DNA of 64,000 nucleotides from Brachionus rotundiformis. Lineage: Eukaryota > Rotifera > Eurotatoria > Ploima > Brachionidae. The notes under the pieces are model-generated. The model worked only from the letters and a program-made list of their open reading frames with translations. It was not told where the DNA came from and did not search any database. Shown one piece after another: positions 12,642-24,380 of the stretch; position 1 is the stretch's first letter; every line of letters begins with the position of its first letter. The stretch lies in assembly GCA_016802295.1 (NCBI GenBank), contig JAESIW010000118.1:684931-748930 (forward strand). Direction: 5' to 3'. The position numbers were made by a program, and so were the translations under genes.

Positions 12642-14295
12642 TTATATCTTATACTGTTTTTTGTCCAGGTTAATTTTGAAATTAATGATTGATTCGGAAT
12701 TGACGATGTATTGAGGTAGACTATTCCAGACATTAAATACTCGATTTGTTAAAAAATGATATCGTTGCATGAAACTTTTCACATCTTCTCTAACTATACA
12801 TTTGTCATGTCTTCTTAAGCTATACGATTGGTTTCGAGAAAAATTAATATCATTTTCAAAATTGATAATTTCATATCTTTTAATAACTTTAAAAAGTTGG
12901 ATTAAGTCTCCTCTCATCCTTCTAACTTTGAGATCAGTTAAATTTAGCATTTCAAGTCTTTTAGAGTAGTCAAATTTTCGAAGTGAAGGGATTATTTTTG
13001 TCATTCTTCTTTGTACTTTCTCGATTTCAGAACTATCTTTTTCAAGAAATGGACACCATGAACTAATGGCAAACTCTAAATGAGGTCTAACCAGTGCTGT
13101 GTAGAGCATTCTCAATGTATCAATGTTTAAATTCCTGAAACTTTTTCTAATCATAGCTAAAATACGATTTCCTCGACTTGTGCAATATTTTACTTGGTTA
13201 GTCCATTTCAAGTCACTTGGAATATATACACCTAAATCTTTTTCGAGAATTGTTTTAGATAAATTCTTTGTACCATATCTGCTTAAAATGGTATAGTTAA
13301 ACAGAGGATTTTTTGAGCCAACATGCATTACATTACATTTTTCAATATTACAAAATTACAAAATTACAATTTCAAAATTACAGACAAAATTTTAGTATCA
13401 TCGGCATATTTTTCACATTTATTAACTAAACGAGTCGAAAGATCGTTTATAAATATCAAAAATAATAGAGGTCTTAATATTGAACCTGGTTACATCTAAC
13501 CAACTTGACATGGATGAACCCAAAATTACCCTTTGTTTCCTCTCGCTGAGAAAATCACTAATCCAAAAATAAATCATATCGATATAACCATATCTTTTAA
13601 GCTTATATAATAATAATCTATGCGATACGCTTTCGAAAAATCTGTGTAAATTATATCGACAGATAATCCTTTGTTGACAGTTGATGTGATAAAATCTATT
13701 GATTCAAGTAAATTTATTGAACATGATCTTTTTGGCATGAATCCATGTTGTGCGTCTGATAAAAGATTTAGGTTTATAAGCAAGGCTAACATGTGATCTT
13801 TGACCAGACTCTCGAGAATCTTGCAAATACCACTTGTGTCACATTTGCCATTTTCCAAATTAAAGGTAATTTTCCTTGTGAGAGAGATAATCTAAACAAT
13901 AATGTGATTGGGCTCACAAGACCTACTGCTGCTTTCTTTAAAACAATATTACTAACAAGATCTGGGCCACATGTTTTGTGTATATTTAGCGAGTTCAGCT
14001 TCTTTAAAACTTTTTCATTGTTTACAATCTTGCCAATATCATTAGGACAAATAAAATTAGTGACTTTATCAAGAGTTGGAAAAGGTTTAGATACATCATC
14101 TAACGTAAATACTGATTGAAAATATCTATTTAAACATTCCACAATGTTATCAGGATCACTTATGACTTGATTATTTGCATTTTTAATTGCCTTAATTCCT
14201 GAGATTCTATTCTTTTTATTGATATATTTATAAATAAGTTTTGGATCTGATTTTGAGAGTTTGGCTAGTTTTGTTTCATAAGTTCGTACAGCCAT
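12642..14295 (-). mobile_element. Degenerate CR1-like LINE: linker, reverse transcriptase and thumb
   Basis: Read from 14295 downward, this is the 3' part of a non-LTR retrotransposon ORF2. First comes the linker upstream of RT (YETKLAKLSKSDPKLIYKYI). RT fingers follow (HKTCGPDLVSNIVLKKAA, LPLIWKMANVTQVVF). The palm has QHGFMPKRSCSINLLESIDFI and YTDFSKAY, then a GPLLF-like box (SILRPLLFLIFINDLSTRLV) and the catalytic YADD at 13397-13408. The post-RT segment carries EKDLGVYIPSDLKW, LRMLYTALVRPHLEFA and KVQRRMTKIIPSLR. The parts lie in several frames with frameshifts and stops between them, so it is dead. The endonuclease domain is missing, giving a 5'-truncated copy as is usual for LINEs. No target-site duplication could be confirmed. 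Confidence 0.8.
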
Positions 14296-14599
14296 GTTAA
14301 CTGCAGAAGCAGCCTATTTTTTAGCAGTAATTTTAATTCTATTAATATAAATTTATATATTATTATTTAGAAATTTACAAAATAAACTATTTCTTGTTTC
14401 AGTTTTTAAAAATAATATTATGATTAACAAAACTTTACCATGCTCACACAGCATTAAAATCAAATATTTTTATATCAAAACCATTAAATTTTAAAGTGGT
14501 CCAAATTATATATATTTTCTTCCTTTATTTTGAACAACCGGCCAATATATTAGACACAGGTTTAAAGCAAAGTGAAGGAACTTATTTTTCTAGATTTGA
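14296..14599. other. Spacer between two LINE remnants
   Basis: About 300 AT-rich bases between the 5' ends of the two oppositely oriented LINE fragments. No gene is visible. Confidence 0.5.
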
Positions 14600-15263
14600 T
14601 GATGGACCATTAAATTTGTCTTGATGGCAAAGGAGCAACATGGTTTTGTTCCAATGAAATCGTTTTTAACCTGTTAGAGTCAATCGAGGCTTTATTTCGG
14701 TAATGGTATTCATGGATTTTGCTAAGGCCTGTGAAAAAATCTCACACAGAGTGTTAATTATAAAAATTTAACTATATGGTTTCACTGGTATGATAACAAA
14801 AAGCTTATTGGTGTTATTAGTAATCCATTGGATACAAGGTACAACAATACAAGGTGACATCGACTGTCTGATGAGAAGCGCCGAGGACTGGATGATGGAT
14901 TTTAATGTTAAAAATAGCAACGATATGGTATTTAACATAAAATTCGATATTAATTTAAAAATGAATGGACTGGTTATGGGTAAGACAGAAAACAAACGGG
15001 ATTTTGGTAAAATGATTAGTTCAAATCTGAAATAGAGTATGCAAGTTATGGGAACGGCCAAAAAAGCTAATATGGACAATTATCTTAAGTGTTCAAGTTA
15101 TGGTCAATTGGTACTTTCAAGAATTTTTACGTGGCATTTGTTAGATTTCATCTCGAGTCACGGTAGCTGCTTGGTGTCCGTACAAGAAAAAGGACATATT
15201 AGTGCTCGAGATGATTTAAATAAGAATCACAAAATTGGTCAAGTCACTTTTGACCAATTTTAG
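14600..15263 (+). mobile_element. Second, more decayed CR1-like LINE remnant
   Basis: Plus-strand pieces of a reverse transcriptase in shifting frames: KEQHGFVPMKSFLTC near 14630, MDFAKACEKISHR near 14715, then GDIDCLMRSAEDWMMDFNVK, MVFNIKFDINLKMNGLVMGK and DFGKMISSNLK, with QVMGTAKKANM just after. These match the conserved order found in CR1-type elements. The catalytic YADD region is missing: the sequence jumps from the palm to the post-RT segment through an internal deletion. It differs from the neighbouring copy, so it is a separate insertion on the other strand. Confidence 0.65.
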
Positions 15264-15532
15264 AAGAAAAGAAGTTGGAACCCACAACCCTGAGCCAGAG
15301 AAGATATTGCCTCTACATTGATATTGAGAAAATATTTCAAAAACTTACATATATTTTGACGATTCTGTTTGAATTAAAATATTATTAAATCTTATAAAAT
15401 AAAAGAATAGTTTTATTTCACTAATGTTTATTTCATCAATTTTTTTTATAAAATATATTACAAATAATTTTATCTGTCAATTACAATCAAAATATTCCTG
15501 AATTACGGATAACAAATTTATAAATCTTGAAT

Positions 15533-18500
15533 TCAAACAAACCATTCCTTATTATTCGCATTTAGCATTATTTTTCTTTTATTTTTTATTTTTCGTCCAG
15601 ATGTCGAAGAGCTATTCAATGGCGTATCTAATTCTGCAAATGGTCCACAATTTTTGGTTTCGTCAATTGTGTATGTTCCTTCATTGAGACTTCTATATTT
15701 ACAAAAAGCATAAATCAAAACGATCAATATAACCAAAGACCCAAATGTAATTAAGATGATATAATTTGTACTAAAAAAACTGTCTTTTAGTTGATTTGAA
15801 TTCGCAATATCATGATCAAAAGAGGAATAATCAATATTTTCAGGATTTGTCATTATGTTTTGTTTCTAAAATATAAATTTTTAAAATGTTATTTTTTAAA
15901 ACTTAAAAAATTTTGAGATATTAGTTAAGAAGAACTGAATTATTATGAATTATATGAGTAACTACCAATAAATTATAAAATCAAAGGACAATTTTGAGAA
16001 AAATCTCAAGAAAAAAATTTACTTAATAGATTTTTAGAAATAATATAATCAATCAAACGCGTAAAAAAACTCTTCTAAATAGATAAAATTTCTTTGAAAA
16101 TAAATTAATCTGCATAATTTTTTATTATTATTTTTAGTTCTAGAAATCTTAGATGAAAAAGTTATTTAATATGCAAAATTGATTAGAAGAATTCCTTAGA
16201 TTATGAAATACTCTACTGAGTAAAATTATAAATTTTCAAAAAACAAAACAGTGCTGATGTTTTAATTTTAAAATCATATTTTTGTAAATGTCTGTTTTAT
16301 CGATTTGTTAATAACAATAGCTCATAAATTATAAAGATTTATTTAAAAGGAATTGACTGAAATTAAAATTTAGATTGCTTTTCCTTCAATAGTTTTTATT
16401 ATATTTCCACAATTAACATTACTATTGTAGCTTTAAAGAGGCTTAATTGAATAGAGTCACATTTTTTCACTAGAAATATTAAGACATGAGATTAAAAAAC
16501 TTTGAATCAAAGTTATTCATATTATATATTATTTTTTGCTATATATTTATCAACATTTTTATTAAAAATCTAAATTAAAATAATTATGATAGATCTACTT
16601 TAGATTTTTGAATCGATAGGTAAAAAAGAAAAAAAATTAAAAGCCTTAAAATTAAAATTAAATTACCGTCGTTTTTTCGGAACCATTTTCATCCAATTTG
16701 ATTTCATCTTTTATTCTAAAATAAAAATAGTTTATATATTAACATTAATTAAAATAATAAATACTTACTGAATTGAATTATATTTATCGTTTTTTGTTTC
16801 ATGTTCCTTTGTTAAATTATGATCATTTTCTATTTCACTATAATAAATTTAATTTCTTTAGATTCAACAATATTTTATTATTAGTTTTATACTTCAAAAA
16901 ATCTTCTTGGACGATATTAAAAGTTCCTATTGTTCTGATTCTTTGATCTTTTAATGATAATAAATCTAGTATCCTTAAAAAAATTTTATTTTTTGTCGAT
17001 TTTTCATATAATTGTTTACCTAAATTTGTTATAAACTAAGCCAAAAATATTCCCACGGAAATTGTTTAAAAAGTGAACCTCATTTGGGTTTTCTGAACTG
17101 TTTGAAAAATACTTTGAGCCTGCTATTTCAACGTTTATTGAATTTTGTTTTGCCTCGTATGGTAAGTATTCGTATTTTTTAAAAGGATTATATTCTTTAA
17201 AATAAAAATTAAGCTGCATCATATCAATAAGAATTTTTTTTGTAATATTATTTTAATTTTAAAAATTTTAAAGATTTTGTTAACGATTGATAGGAATCAC
17301 TCACCAGTCTCCAATATTTAGTTATAGTATGTAACTAGTCTTATTGCAATATACATTATATGTATTTATAAGTTAACTTGTAGGTCCAAAGCATTGATAT
17401 TAAAATTTTGAAAATAATCTCCGAATATAAAAGATATTATGATTTTTAAATATCTTTCTAGATTATAAATTATACTTTAAAAACAATGATGATAATTATT
17501 TAGCTGAAAACGACATAAATTCTCTACTTGATAACAATGACAATAATTTTTCCTATAATTATTTAAATTGTTTTTAAAAATTTTGTATTTCAAAATTTTG
17601 AATGACTAAAAAGAACGAAACAGTTAAAGCTAATTAGGTAAAGTTGTAAATATTTTTAAATTAATTTTTTTTGTAAGTCTATGAGGTTATATGTTGAAAA
17701 AAAATGAATAAAAATAAAAGACGTGATCTATTTTGATATTTTAGACTTTTACTGATATTAATATTTTGATTTTATTCAAAATTTCTTTTCCTTAGTAATC
17801 GTTTTAGTTATTAAATATTTCGACTATTCGCTAAAATTAATTTATATTCAATCAAAACTTACTTTTATCGCTTATAATTTCTTTTTTAGCTGCATTATCA
17901 TCTACATATAAATAAGAATCGAAGTCAAAAACTTTCATGTGTATTTTATGATATTTTTTGTCATTTATTCTGTAGTTTTTGAATGAATGTAAATAAATCG
18001 TTGCATGTATATCAACAAATATCGCTTGGACAAAACCATCATTCTATCAATATCAAGTTTAATTTAAACAGAATGCTTTTGAAAAAAATCCTACAATTTC
18101 AACAATTATAGTTTTATTAGATCGTCCACTGTATGCTCTAAACAATAAAGCATCTTTGGTTTCTGTCTCAATAGCAAATGTTAAAATATCCTCTTGCCAG
18201 TAAAATGGGCTCTTATAATCAAAATGTATTATGCCGCTATCTATTTCAAAACCAATACTTCCTTAAAAAAAGTAATTAATCTTTATCACTCTTTAACTTA
18301 TTAGGTTAACTTTTTTCACAAAAATTTCCGGTGTAAGTTGTTTCATCACAATCACAAAATATGCTATTTTCTTCCCATTTTTCAATGCATAAACCGCCAT
18401 TTTTACAAACATTCGGGAAACAGTCGAAATCATTCTCACAGCCTTTTGTTACAATTCCATTTATTTTATCGCTATTTGTGAAAGATAAGTCAAAATCAGG

Positions 18501-21500
18501 AGCGCGACCGTTTATTTCGAACGAAGCTAAACAACCTTTGAAGCCGCATTCCGACATTAAATTATATTTTTCTTTCAATAGGCTAAAATAATTCTCTTTA
18601 TATCCACCAATGTACAAGTCATCCACAAGATTTAATTCCAAATTTTCATTTAGAGTTTTAAGACTTAATTTGAAAATAACTGAATCAACAGTTAACTCGA
18701 AATTGGTCTTAGTGGATCGCCAAATACTAACCAAATGCCACTTATTATTATTTAATTTATCTTTTAAATTTGATTCTAATACTTTGATTTTTGAATCTAA
18801 ACTAAATAAAAATCTAATTTGACCATTTACTAGTTCTATTGCTAAAAAATCTTCTCCAAGTCCTTTATTAAACACGATTAATCCATTTTGATGAGTTGTT
18901 TTAAAATTAAATTGGATTAAGAGAAAATGTGATGCATCTATTTTTGGAACTGAAATCCAAGAATTATCCGAAAATTTTAATGGTTGCATATTCGGAATTT
19001 CAGAGCGTAAAAATGTTGCTGTTCGATTTACATGTTGATATAAATTTCCATTATCAATTTCCTCAAAATATGACTTTCCGTTGATTATTAACTGTTGCAT
19101 TTGTCCATCAAATGAACCAGAAGAATGGACATCGATTTGACCATTCGTTCTATGTTGTAAAAAATTAGAAGCTATATCTATCGACTCATAGCTGAGATAA
19201 TTATACATAGAAGAAAATATTTTGCCTAAATTAAAAAAAACTTTAAGTTTAGATAACTTTAGGGATGTTTTTTTATTTACGGGTTGAAAAGCCAATTTCT
19301 AAAAAATCAAAATTAAGCTTCATGTCCTTTTCTATAAAACTACGGTGATCTAACATGCCTATAATATAATTTAAAAATTAAAGCAAAAGATTTTCTACAT
19401 CAAATTAATTACTTGTTGAGGGTTCGTCATTATCAACTTGTAAAATTATCCTAATTCCTTCTCGAGTAATTTTAACAGTATGCCATTGATTATCACACAA
19501 TCCATATCTAATACTTGTTAAAATCTTGGGAAAAGTGTCGTTAAAGTTTTAGTATAGAAATTATTTTTTTATCTTACACATTCAGAATCCCCTAATTTTA
19601 TGTAAAATGTTATTTGAGTATTTTCTAATGATAGTTCCATTCGATCCTTAGAGTATTTAGAATATGTGCTAAATAAGATGCTATCTTTATGATGCTCTGT
19701 CTAAAATAAAAATTTTCAATTAAACTGGTAAAAATCGGTAAATTGAAATTTATGATCAATTTTTATTGTCATCAAATTAAATAAAATAATATATTCAAAT
19801 ATGATTTATTTGTTTAAAAATCAAATCAATGCAAAAAATTTTTATATTATCACTCCTTTGCAGTAACATTTTCTACGCTATTATATTTTCTAATTCTGCA
19901 AGAAAGTAAGTATTTTTAATACGGATATATTTACATCATTTAACAATATAATATGATTGAACATAAAACTAAGTTTCTGTGTTAAATTTTATAATTTTTT
20001 TTTTTAAAAACTTATTTTAATCAGGTTTTTTGATTATGATTAAAATTTGATCATAAATTTCATTCTTATTAAAAAAAGGCGTTTCGATGTAATAATCAGC
20101 CAAAAGTTATTTTAAACAAGAAATTACTCTAAATCTTAATGAAATATGTTCTGCCTCGCTAACCCATTCTGGTTCAAATGTTATTCGTATATGTTGATCA
20201 TTATCAAAATTTGCAATAGTAGCAGCTATTATAAAATTATTAAAAATCAAACGAATTAAAAAACAATGCTGAAATTTGTTAAATAATAAAATATTTAAAA
20301 AAATTTATTAGACATTAAGTTAATGGATTTAATTATTGATTGGGAATTTTTTAGCGAAAGTTTGAGCAACTAAGAGAGGAAAGATAAATGAAGCTTCTCC
20401 ATAAATTTTAACTGGTGAAGCGTCTAGACGAATTTTGGCCCACGAGTATGCTTCATTGGGTTGAGCACCAGAATCTGAACCATCAAATGGTTGTCCTGTA
20501 TTTACAAACACGCTAAAGTTTACGCCATTTCTCATACAATTAGCGTTTAATATATGATGCTTTGATGTACCACCGCCTAGGATAATTGCCCCTGTATTGA
20601 CAGCAAACAGAGCTAAAAGGTCCATTCGCTGAATATCCTCAACAATATCAATTTTCAAACCAGGATTAGTGAATGCATGATAAAACAAAGTGTCACCAAT
20701 TCCACCATCTGTAACCGCTGGACAAAACACTGGTATATTATTTTTGTACGCCCAATAGTATACAGAATCCTCATTGTTAATCTCTTTTCCAAGACGATTG
20801 ATTAGTTTAGACGGTGTCCAATTAATATTTTGTTCTTTTTGTTCAATAAGCATTTGATCAAGAATTTTTAATAACCAATCTTCAAAAAGTCTATAGTTAT
20901 CATTAGGAACAAATGTGTTTCCTATGCGATTCAATCCATCTATTCTAGATTGAACACCATCATAATCATATGAGCCCATTAGAGCTGGTTTCATACATTT
21001 CATGAAGTCCTCTTCAATACCACCACAAGTAGTTACAATTGCATCAATCATTTTATTTTTGACCAAAAAATGAATCGATTCTCTCACACCACAAGAGATC
21101 ATATTCGAAGTATAACCCAAAAATATTGTACAATTTGTTCGCTGGAGTATTGAAAAATATTCATTATTTTCAGCTAATTGTTGTGAAATATTTTTAAATT
21201 CTTTGGCTGCTTGTGTAATATTTTCACGTTCCAAATCAATTGGTTGAAGCTTACAATCAATCATCTTATTAATTTCATCAACAGCATTTGCAAATGATGT
21301 AGCTTGAAAGCCTGTTGTTTTAAATGAATCAAACAACTTCTCATAGCTAAATGAACCTTCAAAATTAAAACCACGTACTTCAATTGGATTTTCAACTTTA
21401 GCATCTATTTCCATCACCTTTTCAAAAGCATCATTTACTAGCTCGCCTATTTTATTATTCATATCTTGATTAGTCTTTTTGTTCAGTAGATTTTTTGTTA

Positions 21501-24380
21501 GACCAAAGTTTTCGTCTATTCCGTTAACAGACATTTTTATAAAAATAAATCTTAAGTCTCAAGTTTAAAAAATTTTATTCAATAGGCTTATTTGAAAAAG
21601 CTTTTATATAAAAGGCAGAATTCGATTGAGAAAATTAAAACACTTTGCTGATACTTGTTCAAAATTATTAATCATTTTATTTTATCTTATAATACATTAT
21701 TTTGATAAACACGATCTAGTCCATATCAGACGAGTATGAATACTTTAACCGATAATATTTTGCTTATGAATTAGTTTTAGCGCACGCTTTGAATTTTAAT
21801 CTTGATGAGAATTTATACACCAAAAGCATAATTATTTATCTCATTTTAACCTCCTTTAGGAAAAATAAATTCAACATTAAAGAAAAATAAATTGAATTAA
21901 TTCCAATCAAAGTTACATTAACTTTATTTTAAATCAATATATAGTTCAGATAGCATGTAAATAATTTCATTGAGCAAAAATAATAATAATAATAGATAGT
22001 TAGGGGAGGACCCCTATTAGCAGTTTGTAATGGTCGTTAACCTTTTTTTCAGTCTATGTTTAATGATTAAATAATAAAAAATTTTTGATTTAATTTTTTT
22101 TCTTATATGAATAAAAATAAATCAAATTACTAAATAACTTTCAATCTTTTTTAAAAATCAGCATTGCAATTTAAATTTTTTTTTACTTACGTTGATTACA
22201 AATTGGTCCATTGAATCCAGTAGATGAGCAGTCACATGAAAATCTATTCCAACCTTCAATGCAAATTCCTTCGTTTAAACATTGACCTATGTCACATTGA
22301 TTTGGCATTGGTGAACATATATCTGAATTTACTCCACTAACACCTTCTAGAGCAGCAAAATAAGTCAAGTTTACACTCTCATCATTAATATGTACATCTA
22401 AAATACAACCGACATATCCATTATTGAGCATAGCCGAATAAAAGTAAGGCGGTGTTCTGTCTAATGGGTTGTGTCCTGGTAATGATAATGAACTATGATT
22501 CGGATGAATTCCTCCAATAACTATGGGACCAATTAATTCAAGCGAATCGGAATCTGAAAAGCCTATTTTTATAGATGTTTCAGGATGTTGGTCAAACTTA
22601 AATATAGCATATTGTTGATTCAATTCGACAGTTACTTGATGAGATCTCCCATTAGATACTTGTTCATGAACTATTTCATGACGAATATAATTAGTGCCTA
22701 AATTAAAGTATGCATTCAGAAAACGATTATGAATTTCTAGAGAAAAAAAATCACGATTGAATGATAAAAGCCTTGATCGCATTGAATTTTCAACTTGAGC
22801 TTGACCATTATTGGAATTTTCAGCTCCTAAAATATATGCCAATATACCATTTTTTTCATTTGTCTGAAATTCTATAGAAAATAAATTCAGAGTAGGATAT
22901 TTTTTCCAGTCTGTAACTGGTATATAAGAGTTTGGAGATGAAAACGTAATAGGTTGCATAACGTTTTTGCATGTTCTTTCAATATTTCCATTTTCTTTTA
23001 CTAAATTAGAATTTTCCATGAATAAAGATACTAAGTTCAACGAAGTAGTCTCGCTTTTATAAGTGACATTACGAATACATCCAACAAAATTTTTATGAAT
23101 AGCTTTATACAATGTGTTTATTTTTGGAATACCACCGACATAAATTATTTTAGAAGACATTGATAAGAATTCGCCCGCTAAATTTGTTTCATCTTTTCGT
23201 AAATCGTCTATAACTAATTCAATGCTGCGAATTTTTCTTGTAAATTTGATTGAATGCCAATGATTATTGTTTAAATGTGTACCAGGTATAGTCAATGTTT
23301 TTTCAGATATTTCGCCTCTAATATTTAGTTTATAGAATACAGCACCATCTTGTAAGCCCAAAATAAAATAATCACTGGCATCTCCAGCATAAATCAACAA
23401 ACCTGTTGACCGACTTGTTTTAAATTCAACATTAAACTCAGCTTCGTATGATGGCCTAACAATTGGTAATAGATTTTCCTCATTTTTTGGAACTTGGACT
23501 ATTAAGTACTCTTTACCATTTAAGGTCAATTCTTCATTTGAGATTGGAGGCCTCACTTTTTAAAAAGTATTAATAAATAATATTTAAAAAAAAACTACAT
23601 ACTTATTTCACATAAATCTCCTTCGTAATTGGTATAAGTACAGTCACACTTAAATCCCACTGAAGAACCTGTAGCTACTAAGCAAACTCCATTATTAAGA
23701 CATGGACTTGATGAACAAGAATCTGACTCGATTACAAATCTTAAATTTGTGTAAGAAAATACTTTCATTGATTTTAAAAAATTAGATGAACAATTAAGAG
23801 CTCGAACATTTCTTATAAAACCGTTGAAAGTGGGCTCGAAAAGAACAGTCCCGTGACTAAGATTATATGTTTGTAAAGTGTCTGGTAGACCACCAATAAA
23901 TAATGAATTTGTATTTTCTATCGAATCTATTTGACCAAATGTCAAATCATTCAAACTTGATTCCTGATGAATATGATATAATTTTTCACCATCTATTGAC
24001 AGAATGGTTCTTTCGTTATTTCTTTGAAATCGAATTTCATGCCATTTTTCGTCATTTAGTTGCGAAGAATCGTAAACTAAAAATATGCCTCTCGGATTAT
24101 CTTTTTCTCCTATTCTCATCCGAAGACGAATGTTTCCTTCAACTAGACTTATTTGTACATATTTATATGGTAGACTTTGAATATAAAGCAATAAGCCATT
24201 GGGTTCATGTGTTTTAAATTCAAATATTATTGAACCGTTGAGGCACGGATACCATGGCAAATATTGTGCATATGAATTGTAAGAACCAATCATACGATAA
24301 GTTTGTTCTTGTAAATTTGATTGTTTGCTTTTACCAATGGTAAAAAATAGAAATATAATTAAAAAAATTTTTGACTCCAT
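15533..24380 (-). CDS. NRXN: Alpha-neurexin, complete, 14 coding exons
   Basis: Presynaptic adhesion receptor. Exons (minus, high to low): 24380-23603, 23555-22191, 20225-20128, 19700-19578, 19524-19413, 19358-19281, 19225-18311, 18261-18095, 18043-17863, 17194-17020, 16973-16893, 16837-16769, 16715-16667 and 15865-15533. They sum to 4,524 bases (1,507 residues) with matching phases. Order: signal peptide (1-18), LNS1, EGF1, LNS2, LNS3, EGF2, LNS4, LNS5, EGF3, LNS6, stalk, transmembrane helix (~1432-1452), short tail. This is the alpha-neurexin plan. Diagnostic pieces are AEHISLRFR, LCDNQWHTVKITR, SFDGQMQQLIING, LYIGGYKENYFSLL, FKGCLASFEINGR and NFRGNIFGLVYN. The tail has KYRSLNEGTYTIDETKN and ends NKEWFV, a C-terminal PDZ ligand as in vertebrate neurexins. 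Three short exons (16667-16973) encode the stalk. No beta promoter could be placed. A DHPS gene sits in the intron 20226-22190. Confidence 0.92.
20329..21534 (-). CDS. DHPS: Deoxyhypusine synthase, intronless, nested in neurexin intron
   Basis: A single uninterrupted 401-residue frame. The enzyme transfers a 4-aminobutyl group from spermidine to a lysine of eIF5A, using NAD, as the first step of hypusine formation in the cytosol. Conserved blocks run in order: VRGFNFEGSFSYEKLFDSF, TIFLGYTSNMISCGVRESI, AIVTTCGGIEEDFMKC, RIGNTFVPNDNY, SVYYWAYKNNIPVFCPAVTD, GGIGDTLFYH, LGGGTSKHHILNANCMRNG and GQPFDGSDSGAQPNEAYSWA. The VKIYGEASF block carries the active-site lysine (residue 376 here, equivalent to human Lys329). 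The protein is somewhat longer than human DHPS, mainly at the N-terminus. The gene lies wholly inside the neurexin intron on the same strand, and it has no introns although neighbouring genes do, which suggests an old retrocopy that became or replaced the functional gene. All key residues look intact. Confidence 0.95.
   Translation of the reverse strand: MSVNGIDENFGLTKNLLNKKTNQDMNNKIGELVNDAFEKVMEIDAKVENPIEVRGFNFEGSFSYEKLFDSFKTTGFQATSFANAVDEINKMIDCKLQPIDLERENITQAAKEFKNISQQLAENNEYFSILQRTNCTIFLGYTSNMISCGVRESIHFLVKNKMIDAIVTTCGGIEEDFMKCMKPALMGSYDYDGVQSRIDGLNRIGNTFVPNDNYRLFEDWLLKILDQMLIEQKEQNINWTPSKLINRLGKEINNEDSVYYWAYKNNIPVFCPAVTDGGIGDTLFYHAFTNPGLKIDIVEDIQRMDLLALFAVNTGAIILGGGTSKHHILNANCMRNGVNFSVFVNTGQPFDGSDSGAQPNEAYSWAKIRLDASPVKIYGEASFIFPLLVAQTFAKKFPINN

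Noticed and set aside
19226..19319. Continuing the neurexin frame upstream of 19225 (AFQPVNKKTSLKLSKLKVFF)
   Set aside because: The phase does not match the upstream exon. Splicing 19358-19281 to 19225 keeps phase and restores the LNS4 pattern (FLEIGFSTRKIFSSM).
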